Notes under the pieces: model-generated
Told to the model about the DNA's origin: nothing
The model's input: the letters and a program-made list of their open reading frames with translations, nothing else
Database searches by the model: none
In this document: one piece after another, positions 10,339 to 20,871 of the stretch
How the letters are laid out: every line of letters starts with the position of its first letter
How positions within the stretch are numbered: position 1 is the first letter of the stretch
Position numbers and translations under genes: made by a program
Assembly (NCBI GenBank): GCA_028571685.1
Contig: CM053162.1
Location: 68,312,351-68,376,350 of the forward strand
DNA length: 64,000 bases
Origin: Heterohyrax brucei
Lineage: Eukaryota > Chordata > Mammalia > Hyracoidea > Procaviidae
Direction of reading: 5' to 3'

Positions 10339-10868
10339 AAGAGGTCATTTGATTAAATTCACAAACTTACCCTAGAAAAAGTGCTACAGACCTCATTGCT
10401 GAAGACCACTGCCACCACCTTTGAAGTCCTCCCTTTGGGAAGTGTGCCCTGCTGCTAGTGCCTAGTCCACCCTTCAAAGCCGTTTGGGAACTCTTTCTGG
10501 AATGATTATTACTCTTGATGTCCTGAATGTCATCAAATTGGCTTCCTTTCAATGTTTGCTTTGTCTTTGGATAAAGAAGAAAGTCACTGTGGGCCAGATC
10601 AGGTGAGGAGGCAGGGTCTTCCAATACAGTTGTTTGTGTACTGTCTAAAAACTCTCTCCCAATTGAAATCATGAACTAGATGCTGAGCCATTGTGCACAG
10701 TGGTCATTTCAGAAAGCATTCCAAAATTGGTCTGAAGGGGGGACCACGCGCTGACATCAGTGCATCGCCTCCTGTGGAGAGTACTTAGAAGGTGACTATA
10801 GAGAGAGTCGCCAGTGAGGTGTGTAGCACTTAGAATAATTGACTTCACAGACTTAATTGTCAGACTTT
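10339..10868 (-). mobile_element. Mariner-derived foldback element, copy B
   Basis: Ends read agaggtcatttgattaaatt on the left and cttaattgtcagactttat on the right, which are inverted terminal repeats. The minus-strand 101-codon frame (10367-10672) has SSPDLAHSDFLLYPK, equivalent to the YSPDLAP-DF segment that carries the third catalytic aspartate in mariner transposases, followed by LKGSQFDDIQDIKSN. The right arm (about 10700-10850) is the inverted copy of the left arm. No SINE interrupts it. Confidence 0.82.
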
Positions 10869-10902
10869 ATATATGATCTGGTCAATCCAGATTGTTACGT
10901 TA

Positions 10903-11068
10903 ACAAGCCAAACCCAGACCCCTGCCATGAAGTAAATGTTGACTCATGGTAACCCTATAAGACAGACTAGTACTGCCCCATAGAGTTTCCAAGGAGTGCC
11001 TGGTGGATTTGAACTATCTACCTTTTGGTTAGCCACCATCGCAGTTAACCACTATGCCGCGAGGGTCT
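10903..11068 (-). repeat. AfroSINE, reverse
   Basis: Full length: tail ctgccatgaagtaaatgttg, body catagagtttccaaggagtg, head ctatgccgcgagggtctc. Confidence 0.88.
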
Positions 11069-11699
11069 CTGTTCCATTAAATGATGAACCCTAATTCCCC
11101 CAAAATAAAACTTGTGTGGCTTGACGAGGAAAACAGAAAATTTTCCTCAGACATCTGAAACCATGCTTATTCAGAGGAAATTTCTTTCTGAGACCTGTTT
11201 GATATTTTAAAAATATTATGTAATGTAAAATGTTGTAGCCATTAAAAAGAAATCGTATTTGCCTGCCTTAGTAAAGTGTCTCCAGTACCAGTTAATTGAT
11301 TCATAGTCATTGAATTGATACTGATTTGCAAAGTTAAAGATAGGAGCTGCTGAGTTGTAGTTTATTTGACATTAACATCCTGAGAGACCAATGTCTGAAA
11401 TAAAATTATTTTCATAGCAAACGTTTAATTCCTTAGTAAACATCAGAGGAGAAGTTTAGTCTCAATTTTGTGCCCAGTAGACGCTGTACTCTCCTGCAGC
11501 GTTACTTCTCATACATGATTTTTAATACATTCTTGGACTTGTTTGTAGCATATATAATTTTATCCTTCTCTCTTTTGCCAGTATCACACTGTTTGAAATT
11601 CTATACTGTAAAATAACCTTTATTATCGACAGGGAAACTATCACTTTGTATATTTAGATGTCCCTTGGATTTGCCATCAGAAGGGGAGAGCAGTGGGAG
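11069..11699. other. No gene or repeat recognised
   Basis: AT-rich sequence with stop codons in all frames and no family I recognise. Confidence 0.5.
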
Positions 11700-11888
11700 T
11701 CGTGGGGCGGGATATCATGCCTGGTGAAGTGGAAGGTCAGCAGCAAAGAGGAAGACCCTCAGCCAGATGGGTGGACACAGCAGCTACAACAGTGGATTCA
11801 AAAGAGCAAAGATTGTGAGGGCGGTGCGAGACCCTGAAGTATTTCGTTCCACTGACACAGGTCTCTAGGAGTTGGAACAGACTCCAAG
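11700..11888 (+). repeat. RTE-clade LINE, 3'-terminal fragment
   Basis: The plus-strand translation around 11708-11800 reads DIMPGEVEGQQQRGRPSA, the conserved C-terminal motif of RTE ORF2 (in RTE families: DIMLGKVEGKRRRGRP). It then runs into taggagttggaacagactcc, the RTE/AfroSINE tail. A MaLR-type LTR follows at once. Confidence 0.7.
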
Positions 11889-11889
11889 G

Positions 11890-12348
11890 CGTTATCCTTG
11901 CTATCTAGTGCTGCTGTGCCAGAAATACCACGAGCGGAGGGCTTCCACCCACGAAAGGTCATGCTTTCACAAGCCAGTGGGCTGGAAGTCCAAATTCAGG
12001 GCATCATATCCAGGGGAAAGCTTCTCGGGGTTGGCCCTGGAGGAAGATCCTTGCCCTCAGTCTTCCACTTGACTAGGAGTTCCTCAGCACAGGGACCCCA
12101 GGTCTAAAGGAGGCACTATTCTAGTAATCGTTGTTTAGTAATATGAGGTTCCCACATCTCTCTGCTAGCTTCTCCGTTTTATATCTCAGATGAGATTAAG
12201 ATGTGATCTAATCTTACACATTGAGTCCTGCCTCCTTAATGTAACTACTGCTAATCTCATCTCCTTAGAACACAGAGACAGGAATTACAATACATAGGAA
12301 AATCACGTCAGATGACAAAACAGTGGACAATGACATAAAAATACTGGA
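11890..12348 (-). repeat. MaLR-type LTR, left part, reverse
   Basis: A nonautonomous ERVL-MaLR-like solo LTR: ctatctagtgctgctgtgcc, aaataccacgagcg, gaagtccaaattcagggcat, gacaaaacagtggacaatga. It matches the copies at 20872 and 29034. It is interrupted by mariner copy C and resumes at 12885. It has no coding capacity. Confidence 0.65.
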
Positions 12349-12881
12349 AATTGTTCTAAGTGCTCCATACCTCACTGCTGAATATCACCACGGTCACCTT
12401 TGAAGTACTCCCCTTGGGAAGCAATGCACTGATGCCAGTGACATGTCCACTCTTTAAAGCAATTCTGGAGCTCTTTCTGGAACAGCCATTATACATGGTG
12501 ACACAACGACAAGTTCCAGGCTTAATTGTACAGTTTGTTGTCTGTGAGGGAGTTTTTAGACAGTAAACAAATAACTGTACGGAAACATCCTCCTTACTCA
12601 ACTGATCTGATTTCCAATGACTTTTTCTTTACACAAAGATGAAGAAAATGTTGAAAGGAAGATATTTTGGTGACATTCATGCCATCAAGGGTTTTATGAC
12701 AACAGTTCTGATGACTATCCCAGAAAGAGTTCAGAAATTGCTTCGAAGAGTAGACTAGATGCTGGCATCAGTACATAGCTTCCCGGCTGGAGTCCTTCGA
12801 AGGTGACCATAGTGATCTTTGGCAATGAGGTCTGTACCACTTTTCCTAGAATGAGTTTGTGAACTTAATTGACTGATCTTA
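12349..12881 (+). mobile_element. Mariner-derived foldback element, copy C, opposite orientation
   Basis: Same design as copies A, B, D and E but flipped. The long transposase-derived half is on the right and reads on plus (LKGRYFGDIHAIKG around 12654-12695). The left arm (12360-12480) is the inverted partner of about 12720-12850. The right end carries the terminal-repeat-like gtgaacttaattgactgatc. The left terminal repeat is missing. Confidence 0.78.
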
Positions 12882-12884
12882 TAT

Positions 12885-12917
12885 ATTCTGGGCAGACATG
12901 ATTCAATCCACGATAGA
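12885..12917 (-). repeat. MaLR-type LTR, right remainder, reverse
   Basis: ctgggcagacatgattcaat and ccacgataga match the outer end of the same LTR family (compare 29530-29552). It is separated from 11890-12348 by mariner copy C. About 25 bases of LTR expected between the two pieces are missing. Confidence 0.6.
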
Positions 12918-13027
12918 CACCAAACAAGCACCACTTTAGATATACAGTCAGTCATTAAGATCGTGGTGTCTGGATCAGCCAGCATGGCCCGTTTTGTACT
13001 AGCTGTAACACTGAAACTGTTACTCAA

Positions 13028-13145
13028 AGTTGCCTTGTCTCAATGGCTTTGTCTATAAAGTGACAATACTAACATTGCCTACAATGTTGTTTTGAGGCAT
13101 AAATGAAATAACGCACGTAAGATAGCACAGCACTGGCCGTTAGAT
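13028..13145 (+). repeat. MIR, 3' half
   Basis: ttgtctataaagtgacaata, then gttttgaggcataaatgaaa, then agcacagcactgg match the MIR core and 3' end. Confidence 0.6.
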
Positions 13146-13628
13146 AGTGTACTGTATAGTAATATCAACACTTATAGTTGGTTTTGTTAGTACTGTATGA
13201 TTATTTTTCTATCAGTAAAGTCTATATCTTGCTTGACATATCAATAGATTAACCTAAAGCTGTAACCTTGTTTGCATTCTGATAGCAGTGGTACTAAACC
13301 TAGAGATTAATTTTAGATAAATAGGACTCTTCATTATGACTTTTCATTCAAAAGGTGTGTTTTAACTAATTTTTTCTTCAAAAATGATTTACTTTTTTTC
13401 TGAACTCATCTTGAATGGAACGTAAATGTTCAGTCTCTCTTGCCAGAAAACAGGAAAAAAAACCTAAATACATGAGAGCCATGATTATTCCGACGTCATC
13501 GTATTTGGCTTTACTCAATAACATGCTAGTACAGTAGGAGAACGAAAGGAAGAGTAAAGAAAGGAAAACAAAAAATAAGAGTTCAATATTATAAACTATT
13601 TGATACAGGGCTGCTAGCAAATTCCAGT
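13146..13628. other. No gene or repeat recognised
   Basis: AT-rich. The 80-codon minus-strand frame at 13378-13620 is hydrophobic (FFVFLSLLFLSFSYC) and looks like an artefact of T-rich sequence. Confidence 0.5.
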
Positions 13629-13760
13629 TAGTTATCTCAACTAATTTTTACAGCATCCTGGATTGCACTGTCATTTCCTTTTCACAGGTGCAGCACTGTA
13701 GACTTAAAAAGGTTAAGGAACCAGCACAGTTTCACAGCATGTTAGTCTGAATCTGAAATT
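13629..13760 (-). repeat. MIR, reverse
   Basis: The order caactaatttttacagcatc, tttccttttcacaggtgcag, gttaaggaaccagcacagtt is a decayed reversed MIR. Confidence 0.5.
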
Positions 13761-13784
13761 ATAAAATTAGTGCTTCTCTGTTCT

Positions 13785-14345
13785 ATTCTCTTATTTTTTT
13801 TAAAGTATTTTAAGTGAAAATGTGTAACCCAGTGTAATTTGCCATATAAAGCCCCAACACACACCACTATGCAATTCTAATTCCCTCTCCCCTGCACCCT
13901 ATCCCCTTCTCCTGTGAAAACATACTTCTCCTTTCCACTACGTAATTCCCACATCCGTTCAGCTGACTCCTGTCCCCCTCCACACTCTCACCTCACCTCA
14001 GCTCTTACAATGCTCAGACAGCCTCTTGTATGTATTTAAGCCAAGAATTGCATTCTTCACCAGCATCACTAGATGTTTTAATAGTCCATTCCCATCTTTG
14101 TCTGAAGAGTTGGCTTTGGTGCTGGTTTCGTTCTGGGCTAACAGATAAACTGGGAGCCAAGTCCTCGGGGAAACCCTCCAGTCTGACAAACTGTCAATTA
14201 ATAGGGTTCTAGTTCTGCACATCCCTTTACAGATCCCACTACATCAAGGACTATACGTTGTCGTTCCCGTCAGGACAGTCATTGGGGGTGCCTGGGCACC
14301 GCGCTTTTGCTCTCTTGCTCACGTAGTCTCCAGCCTGTCTCCTTG
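13785..14345 (-). repeat. LINE 3'-end fragment (probably L1), reverse
   Basis: Same family as 6690-7825 and 58092-58960: ttttaagtgaaaatgtgtaa, gccatataaagccc, tatttaagccaagaattgca and tttgtctgaagagttggct. It is truncated at about 14345. Confidence 0.6.
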
Positions 14346-15410
14346 TTTCTGAAAAACCTGATAAATGCAGTTTCAAGTGACTGGCTCAAGTAACTTGCAG
14401 TACAATTCTTTAGCTTCTAATTGGCAGGACAGCTTGACTTCTTACTGTGGTTGCTAAGCTCTAGTTTTATTACCGTATGTCAACATAATAGAGTTTATAC
14501 AATTTATGATTTTCAGAAAGCTTTGCCATTATATTCCTGCTACAAATGAGAACTATTTTTCTAAAATGTCCTATCCTCCGTGATGGGAAGTAGTGTTTTC
14601 TACTTTAAGGGTTCATAGTTTGATATATAATTACTTGTGCCTGTGCTGATAACTACCTTTATTTTTTCAAAAAGTTTCTTTAATTTATATTTTTCTAAGT
14701 ATTATGATCAAAAAATGAAAAAAATAGCCTTTAGATTCCAACTTATCTGTTTCCAATCTTATTGCCCTCTCCACCCCACACAATAACCAGATTACTTTCC
14801 ATGAAAAATGAGTTTTAGATCTGTGATGTTATTACTTTATTAATTTTTATAATACAATTTATGTCACTATTATTTTGCCATTTTTATTCAATGTTATGAT
14901 GTGATTTACTGCTCTTAAAACGCATGCATTTGGTTCAGTGCGTAGTGTAGTCATAGTTTCTGTATATTTTAAATGTAATTTGTAAATGACATTTCATAAG
15001 CTCTAAAACAATAAATTCAATGCAATTCTGTGCTTCAGATGTGTTTAATTTGAAGAAATTCGATAGTCACTTTACTATACTTACAAAGTATGGTTAATTA
15101 TGCCTAAATAGTTTTTCTCCTTATTGGAGGACGATTACAATAGTACATTGAATGTGCAGTAGACACATGTTTATCAAACTATTTTTTTTCAAGGGAGAAA
15201 ATATATTCAAAGAAGATCTGGGATCGTAAACAGAAAAAAAAATAAAATAGATAGTCATTAAATATTCTAACCTTATTTGTTATAACTTACGTAATGTGAT
15301 TAACTTCTGGAATGTGTTTTAATTTTTTTTTTACTGTTCTTTTTAATCACTTTAATAACTTTCAGAAGAGCAAAACTGGTGTTCTGCATCCATCTAATGA
15401 GCTAAATCCC
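14346..15410. other. No gene or repeat recognised
   Basis: Very AT-rich sequence with homopolymer A and T runs. No frame has recognisable content. Confidence 0.5.
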
Positions 15411-15570
15411 CTCAAAAAACCCAATTCTGCTTCCAGTGAGTTGATTGCAACTCATAGCATTTCCAAGGCTGTAAACTTCTGCAGAGAGGAACTGCCACAT
15501 CTCCCTCCCAGGGCATCACTGGGGGTTTTGCACCACCAACATTTTGGTTAGAAGTCAGTCTTTTTAACCA
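15411..15570 (-). repeat. AfroSINE long subfamily, reverse
   Basis: The tail is ccagtgagttgattgcaact. An extended middle, ccaaggctgtaaacttctgc then actgccacatctccctccca, marks a longer subfamily also seen at 39016 and 41500. Confidence 0.75.
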
Positions 15571-16205
15571 TTCTTTTCTGATTCAATGCATTTTAATTCT
15601 TTTGCATAAAAGATTATGTCCTAATTTCCTCAAACAAACTTGGCCATTTTTTTACATATATAATTTATTTCAAATATTGAATGTAATAGCTCTATCACCA
15701 TGACTTAAAAAGTCAGTGAGGTTGCCTCAATGCAATTACCTTGTTTTCTTGCAAGAGACGTGAAGGAACACTCATCAGAGTGCTGAATTATGTGTAATGG
15801 GAAGCTGTATGAAAGGCAAAGAACATTTACAACTTCCCATGCTTGCATGCTCCGAAAAGACATATATAATAAAATCAACTTTCCATGTTTAAAAATTCCA
15901 TTGATAGTTCTGATTTCTTGAATGATCCTAAATACCTGGCTTGATCAAAAATTCATAAAAGTCAGCATTTTTAGCCAGCTGGAAATGTAACAGAGCAGTA
16001 TTGTTGAAAGGTCATTTTAATTAAAAGAGAAACTTTTAGTAAACTTATTATACCCTGTCTTCTCTCTAATCAGATCACTGTCAAAATATATAATTATAAT
16101 TTTCCTTCTCCACCTGTGAACCAGACATGTAAGAGTTATTATTATAGGCAAGTTATTTAGTGTCAAGTTAACCTGTTATGTGTGATGTCAAGGCCCTGGA
16201 TAGCT
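15571..16205. other. No gene or repeat recognised
   Basis: AT-rich, no coding signal. Confidence 0.5.
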
Positions 16206-16371
16206 GGAAACCCTGATGGCGCAGTGGTGAAGTGCTAAGTCTGCTAAAAACAAAGTTGGCAGTTCAAATCCACCAGGAGCTCCTTGGAAACGCTATGGAG
16301 CAGTTCTGCTCTCTCCTGTAGGGTTGCTAGGAGTTGGCACAAGCTTGCTGGCACTGGGTTTGGTTTGGGTT
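16206..16371 (+). repeat. AfroSINE
   Basis: Full length: ggaaaccctgatggcgcagt to ggcactgggtttggtttggg. The tail palindrome has decayed (gctaggagttggcacaagct). Confidence 0.9.
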
Positions 16372-16372
16372 A

Positions 16373-16531
16373 ACCTAAAAGCTGGTTATTTAGATCTACC
16401 AAAGAAGACGAGCAGAAGAAAGATCAGGTGATCGATCTGCTTCTGGACAGTCAAGGAAAACCCTGTGGAGTCAGTCTGCTGTGCAGCACTCGGCAGTGGC
16501 CATGAGTCGGGATCCTCTCAACAGCAACAGG
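16373..16531 (+). repeat. SINE of a related subfamily
   Basis: It follows the previous SINE directly. It has aagaagacgagcagaagaaa, atctgcttctggacag and aaaaccctgtggagtcagtc, then ggccatgagtcgggatcctc and tcaacagcaacag. The tail matches the AfroSINE/RTE tail but the body differs, so this is a variant subfamily. Confidence 0.65.
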
Positions 16532-16608
16532 TGTGTGTGGATTCTCAAATGCTGAAAAGTATGTTACTGCAGTTGTATTCCAAACTGACTATAAATTACT
16601 TTAAATCT

Positions 16609-16630
16609 ACCTTTTTTTTTTTTTTTTTTA
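16609..16630. repeat. T homopolymer
   Basis: An uninterrupted T run of about 22 bases. Confidence 0.95.
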
Positions 16631-16785
16631 GTTTGGTAGGTTACTTGCTACTTTAGGAATTCAAAGTAACAGTTGACAGGAAAGCTAGTCTGTGGAAATA
16701 AAAGTTACCTTTACAGTGGAATACGTTACATACAGAAAAAAAGCCTGAATATTTCATTGGGGGACTAATAGCAGAAAGTAAAATC

Positions 16786-16841
16786 CCTCTAAGCCGCCAT
16801 GAGTCAGATCCGACTCAACAGCACTTGGCTTGGCTTGGCAA
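16786..16841 (+). repeat. AfroSINE 3'-tail fragment
   Basis: ccgccatgagtcagatccga, ctcaacagcacttggcttgg. Only the tail remains. Confidence 0.7.
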
Positions 16842-17154
16842 GACAGAAAACACCACGTTTTCAGTTCCTTTTCTCTTTACTCACCCTGTGTCACTCTCTA
16901 GCAATTGCTTATTGGGGCTTTCTTCCCCAGGTTAATCATCCAGAGTATTTGAGAATCGTGTTGTTTAAGTGTGCGTCATTCCTGATGGCAACGTTTTTAA
17001 TAAAGGAATGTCTCTTCCATTGCTTCAAAATTTACTTCTTCTTAGCATCGAGTTAGACTCCTGAAAAGTAAAAAATGCTGTGATAACATATATGTGAAAT
17101 AGTAAATGCTATGTATTTTATATAATTATGTGTTACCATTAGCCTTGACCTTCA

Positions 17155-17290
17155 AAGCCCCCTGAATTTCCTCTCTGTAGTGTCTTACCTGTTGTTAAAT
17201 CCACATTGCCTGGAGGCCAGGGAGTGTGCCAAGACCTGTGCTGTAGCCCCACCACTTTGCAATACACTTGATTTTAGTAAATGTCTGCAT
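17155..17290 (+). repeat. L2 3'-end fragment
   Basis: ggaggccagggagtgtgcca, then acctgtgctgtagccccacc, then ttttagtaaatgtctgcatt fits the L2 3' terminus (gagggcagggaccgtgtct...caataaatgtttg). Confidence 0.5.
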
Positions 17291-17570
17291 TATTCTCATG
17301 CAGAAATCCAGAAAAATACACATCTTCATAAAATTGCAATTCAATAATTTTTATTGTTTCCTTTTAACACGGCTTTGTTTGGCAGCCAGTGCTTGTCTGA
17401 CTCATTGCATATTTCTACATAAGTGGAGGACTTAAACTATGGGGGGGAGGGGTGTTAGAGTGTTAGACCTGCAGGAATTAACACGCAGGGAATGCGGGAA
17501 TCAAGTATCTCCCCAATGGTAACACTGGTCTTTGATTTCATATTTCACATTTTTTTTTGTTTATTTTTAA

Positions 17571-17724
17571 ATCCAGTGCCATCAAGTCGGTGCTGATTCC
17601 TAGTGACCCTATAGGACAGAGTAGAACTACCCCACAGAGTTTCCAAGGAACGCCTGGTGGATTTGAACCGCTGACCTTTGGGTCAGTAGCTCTAACACTT
17701 AACCACTACCCACTAGGGTTTCCA
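17571..17724 (-). repeat. AfroSINE, reverse
   Basis: Full length: ccagtgccatcaagtcggtg to ctacccactagggtttcc. It is preceded by T-rich sequence rather than the usual A-rich flank. Confidence 0.9.
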
Positions 17725-17829
17725 TTTCTCCTGTTAGGTAAAAGAAATAGTAGTTTTATTTTCTTGCCTTTGCAGTCCAACCGATTTCTGTTTACTGTTT
17801 CATTCTATGCTTATAGTTATATTATGTAA

Positions 17830-17900
17830 AGTGGATATTATTATTTTTATTTCAGAAATGAGATGCAGAGAAGGTAATGGATTTGTCTAAGAAATTTTAG
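17830..17900 (-). repeat. MIR fragment, reverse
   Basis: ttattatttttatttcagaa atgagatgcagagaagg are consistent with the conserved MIR core. Confidence 0.45.
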
Positions 17901-18121
17901 CCGGGCAATAAAACGATTCAATTAAGCAACAGCTGAGTAATAAAAACTTGAAAACACATCTTCGGGTCCAATTTCTTTCCAGGATTTGTGGATGTGTTTG
18001 CAAATTGATTCTCTGATTACTCCAGTCAAGTCTTTTGCATCAGTTCTGAGATCATATACAATCACAGAGGGAGACAGCTGCTGAAGAAACGGTCATTTAA
18101 GTGACCACTCAGACATTTTAG

Positions 18122-18352
18122 GTGTAACTCAGTGGTTCCCATCTGAGGTCAGTTTTGTCCCTCAAGAGGCATTTGGCCACGTTTGGGGACATTTTTAGTT
18201 GACACTGCTGTGGGGTCGAGGAGGGGTGGTGCCCTCTTCTAGCGAATGAAGGCCAGGGCTGCCCTGTGGGTTCCTACAAAGCACGAGACAGTCCTGAGAA
18301 GGAAGAATCGCGTGGCTCCACAGCCTGGCGGTGCCAAGGCTGAGAAACCCAG
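18122..18352 (+). repeat. MER5-type nonautonomous hAT element
   Basis: It starts gtaactcagtggttcccat. It contains agaggcatttggccacgttt, ggggacatttttagttgaca and cctacaaagcacgagacagt. It ends ggtgccaaggctgagaaacc. This is the MER5A-like layout. Confidence 0.75.
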
Positions 18353-18417
18353 GAGCTAGGGGGTCAGGTCTACCGAAGCGGCAAACGGACAGAAGGCTTT
18401 CAGTTCTAAGTCGGTTA

Positions 18418-18982
18418 TAGGAAGACTGCCAGTGACGTTCAGGAAATCATCCTACGAAAAAGGGCTGCTTGCCTGATTGTTGAATACTGCCACGGTCACC
18501 TTCGAAGTGCTGCACTTGGGAAGCTGTGCACCGAAGCCCGCGCCTCGCCGGCCCTTCGAAGCCGTTTTGGAAATTTCTCCTGGAATGACCATCAGAGCTG
18601 TCGTCGTATTACCCTTGATGTCCTGAATGTCATCAGAAAGTCTTCCTTTCAACATTTCCTTTATCTTTGGTAAAGAAAAAAGTCATTGGGGGCCAGATCA
18701 GGTGGAGGGGTGTGGTTCCCAATATAGTTATTTGTTTACTGGCTAAAAACTCCCTCATGACTAGCTACACAATAAAGTTCGCCGACTTGCCACCGCGCCA
18801 ACATGTGTAAAGGCCATTCCAGAAAGAGTTCCAAAATGGCTTTGAAGGGTGGACTAGGCACCGACATCAGTGCAAAGCTTCCCAAGGGGAGGACTTCAAA
18901 GGTGACTGCAGTGATATTTAGCAATGAGGTGCTTAGTAGGTAGAACAATTATGTTCACAGATTTAATCATGACACCTGCTGT
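18418..18982 (-). mobile_element. Mariner-derived foldback element, copy D
   Basis: The left end (taggaagactgccagtgacg) and right end (tttaatcatgacacctgctg) are decayed terminal repeats. The minus-strand frame 18452-18655 contains MLKGRLSDDIQDIKGN, part of the mariner transposase C-terminus. The frame at 18736-18948 is the mirror image produced by the inverted right arm. The centre (18765-18800) has a terminal-repeat-like aataaagttcgccgacttg. Confidence 0.82.
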
Positions 18983-19081
18983 ACGTTTGTCGGCCTTCCT
19001 ACACCTCTCAGTGACTACATAATTTTCGTTTTACAAATACGAAAGGCTGTATGAGTATATACACACTCCCACCCCCGCAAA

Positions 19082-19221
19082 GAAAGCCTTGCCGTTAGGT
19101 CAATTCCAATTCATAGCAACCCTATAGAGTAGAATTGTCCCATGGAGGTTCCAAGGAGTGCCTGGTGAATTTGAACTGCCGACCTTCTGGTTAGCAGTCG
19201 TCGCACTTAACTACTATGCCC
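19082..19221 (-). repeat. AfroSINE, reverse
   Basis: ttgccgttaggtcaattcca to cttaactactatgccc. The last bases of the head are missing. Confidence 0.88.
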
Positions 19222-19257
19222 AAAGTATAAGTATGAAAAAAGAAAGAAAGAAAAAGA

Positions 19258-19362
19258 AACCCAGTGCTGTCAAGTAGATTCCGACTCCTAGAGACCCTAT
19301 GGAACAAAACAGATCTGCCCCATACGGTTTCCAAGGAGCTCCTGGTGGAAAGGTCAGCAGTT
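19258..19362 (-). repeat. AfroSINE, reverse, head missing
   Basis: An A/G-rich run (agaaagaaagaaaaagaaac) precedes ccagtgctgtcaagtagatt. The copy ends after ggagctcctggtgg with a short sense-strand-like aaaggtcagcag, so it is rearranged. Confidence 0.75.
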
Positions 19363-19382
19363 CTATGTCACTAGAATTTCCA

Positions 19383-19540
19383 GAGTACAGGCATACTTGG
19401 GTTTAATTTTGGCTTCTATCACCTGTTGGTTGGGTGCCCTTGGGCAATTCGCTTAAACTTAATTTACTTGTAAAATGAAAATGCTTCACTCACAAATTCC
19501 AACTTTTAGGATAGTTGGGAAGATGAAACAAGCAAAGAAC
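19383..19540 (+). repeat. MIR
   Basis: Clear MIR order: acaggcatacttgggtttaa, ttgggtgcccttgggcaatt, cgcttaaacttaatttactt, gtaaaatgaaaatg, ggatagttgggaagatgaaa. Confidence 0.75.
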
Positions 19541-19559
19541 TGAGCCACCCTTTCCGTCT

Positions 19560-19574
19560 GCCCCCCCCCCCCCA
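19560..19574. repeat. C homopolymer
   Basis: About 14 consecutive C bases, unusual in this AT-rich window. Confidence 0.9.
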
Positions 19575-19867
19575 GGGTAAGTGCTCAGTAAGTGCTAACT
19601 ATTGTTAGTTTTATGTATCAGTGGTTGCTAAGATACATCAAGCTGGGTATGCAAATATTTAACCTGTTCTTCACATAACTGCAACAAAATTCTGCCAACT
19701 ACCCTCTGCAGCTTGAAGGTGAAACAAAATTAGTAATTGAGGAAAAAATCAATTTATCCATTCCTTAATGTATCAGGTGTTATAGTCTTTGATTTTCAAA
19801 ATCGGTTGCTAGTTTCCGACTCATGTGAAAACCTGTGAGATGTGCCTGGCTCTCCGTTGTTTTTGTT

Positions 19868-19960
19868 GTGTGCTGTGGCGTCAATTCTGACTCACGGTAA
19901 CCCTGCAAAGACCCCACGGGACAGAATAGAAGTGTCACATAGGATTTCCTAGGCCACCAC
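19868..19960 (-). repeat. AfroSINE 3' half, reverse
   Basis: gtgctgtggcgtcaattctg actcacggtaaccctg. The head and B-box part are missing. Confidence 0.7.
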
Positions 19961-19969
19961 ATAATCTTG

Positions 19970-20130
19970 ATAGGGAATCGCTGGTTGCATAGCGGTTCAC
20001 TACTGTGTCTCCTAACTGGAAGGTCAGCAATTCATGTTTGCCAGGAGCACCTTGGAAACTCCATGAGGCAGATCTACTCCGACCTATAGGATCACTGTGA
20101 GTCAGAATCAACTCTACAGCAGTGGGTTTT
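19970..20130 (+). repeat. AfroSINE
   Basis: Full length but diverged: gggaatcgctggttgcatag to ctacagcagtgggttttgag. It is inverted relative to the fragment just upstream. Confidence 0.82.
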
Positions 20131-20167
20131 GAGTAGTGGAATCTTTATGAGAGTGTAGATCACAAGG

Positions 20168-20256
20168 TCTTCTCTTCCACAGAGTGGCTGGTGGATTGAA
20201 ATTGCCAACATTTCTGTTAACAGCCGAGAGCTCAAACACTGGGTCGCCAGGGCACC
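20168..20256 (-). repeat. AfroSINE 5' half (long subfamily), reverse
   Basis: cttccacagagtggctggtg, then aacagccgagagctcaaaca and gggtcgccagggcacc. The tail half is absent. Confidence 0.65.
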
Positions 20257-20871
20257 GTTCTAGATCTTTAGACATGTTAACCCGTAGCAGTGTTTGTCTG
20301 CAGATTCTTCGTGCCCTTTAGTATCTGTTGAGCAAGAACTGTATACCCTACTCACACTTCTGTCCCAATCTGAACTCTGAAGAAAGGTCCACACCCAGCC
20401 CTCTTCCTGCTCCTCAGCCTGATTCTGATGCCAGTTTCTGTCCCAGAAACTCAGGAAGCCCTATGTCCTCTGCAGGGATATTTTGGGTGCCATACCACTG
20501 GACTCTGTGACAAACTCACTCAGGCAAACTCACACCAATACTGTACATAATTATGGTACCTTACTGCTAAGGCAGTTTCTCAAGTCACCGAACTCTGATA
20601 CTCTCTCAGGTCCATACAGCTAGGCTCAGATATCCTCTTCTCTAGAATTCTCAAACTTATTTAAAGATCTTGTTGTGCCCTCCCATAGACACAGACCAGG
20701 GTAGAAAGGCCCTGTGAAAGGACTTTCTCAGGGATCTGTTCCAAAGTCTGCTTAATTCTCTTGCTTTTTCCTCTGGTGCTCGTAGTCTCAGCTGGAGCTG
20801 GTGAGTAGAGACACGTTTCCCTGTTTATTCCGTGGCTTCCCAGGGATCTGGCAATTTTCCCTTAAACTCTA
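20257..20871. other. No gene or repeat recognised
   Basis: Mixed composition with T/C-rich stretches. The 60-codon frame at 20328-20510 is proline/serine-rich with no family recognised. Confidence 0.45.

Noticed and set aside
18736-18948. 70-codon minus-strand frame that looks like a separate small gene
   Set aside because: It is the mirror-image translation of the inverted mariner arm. Similar frames occur at 12360-12566 and 32309-32542.
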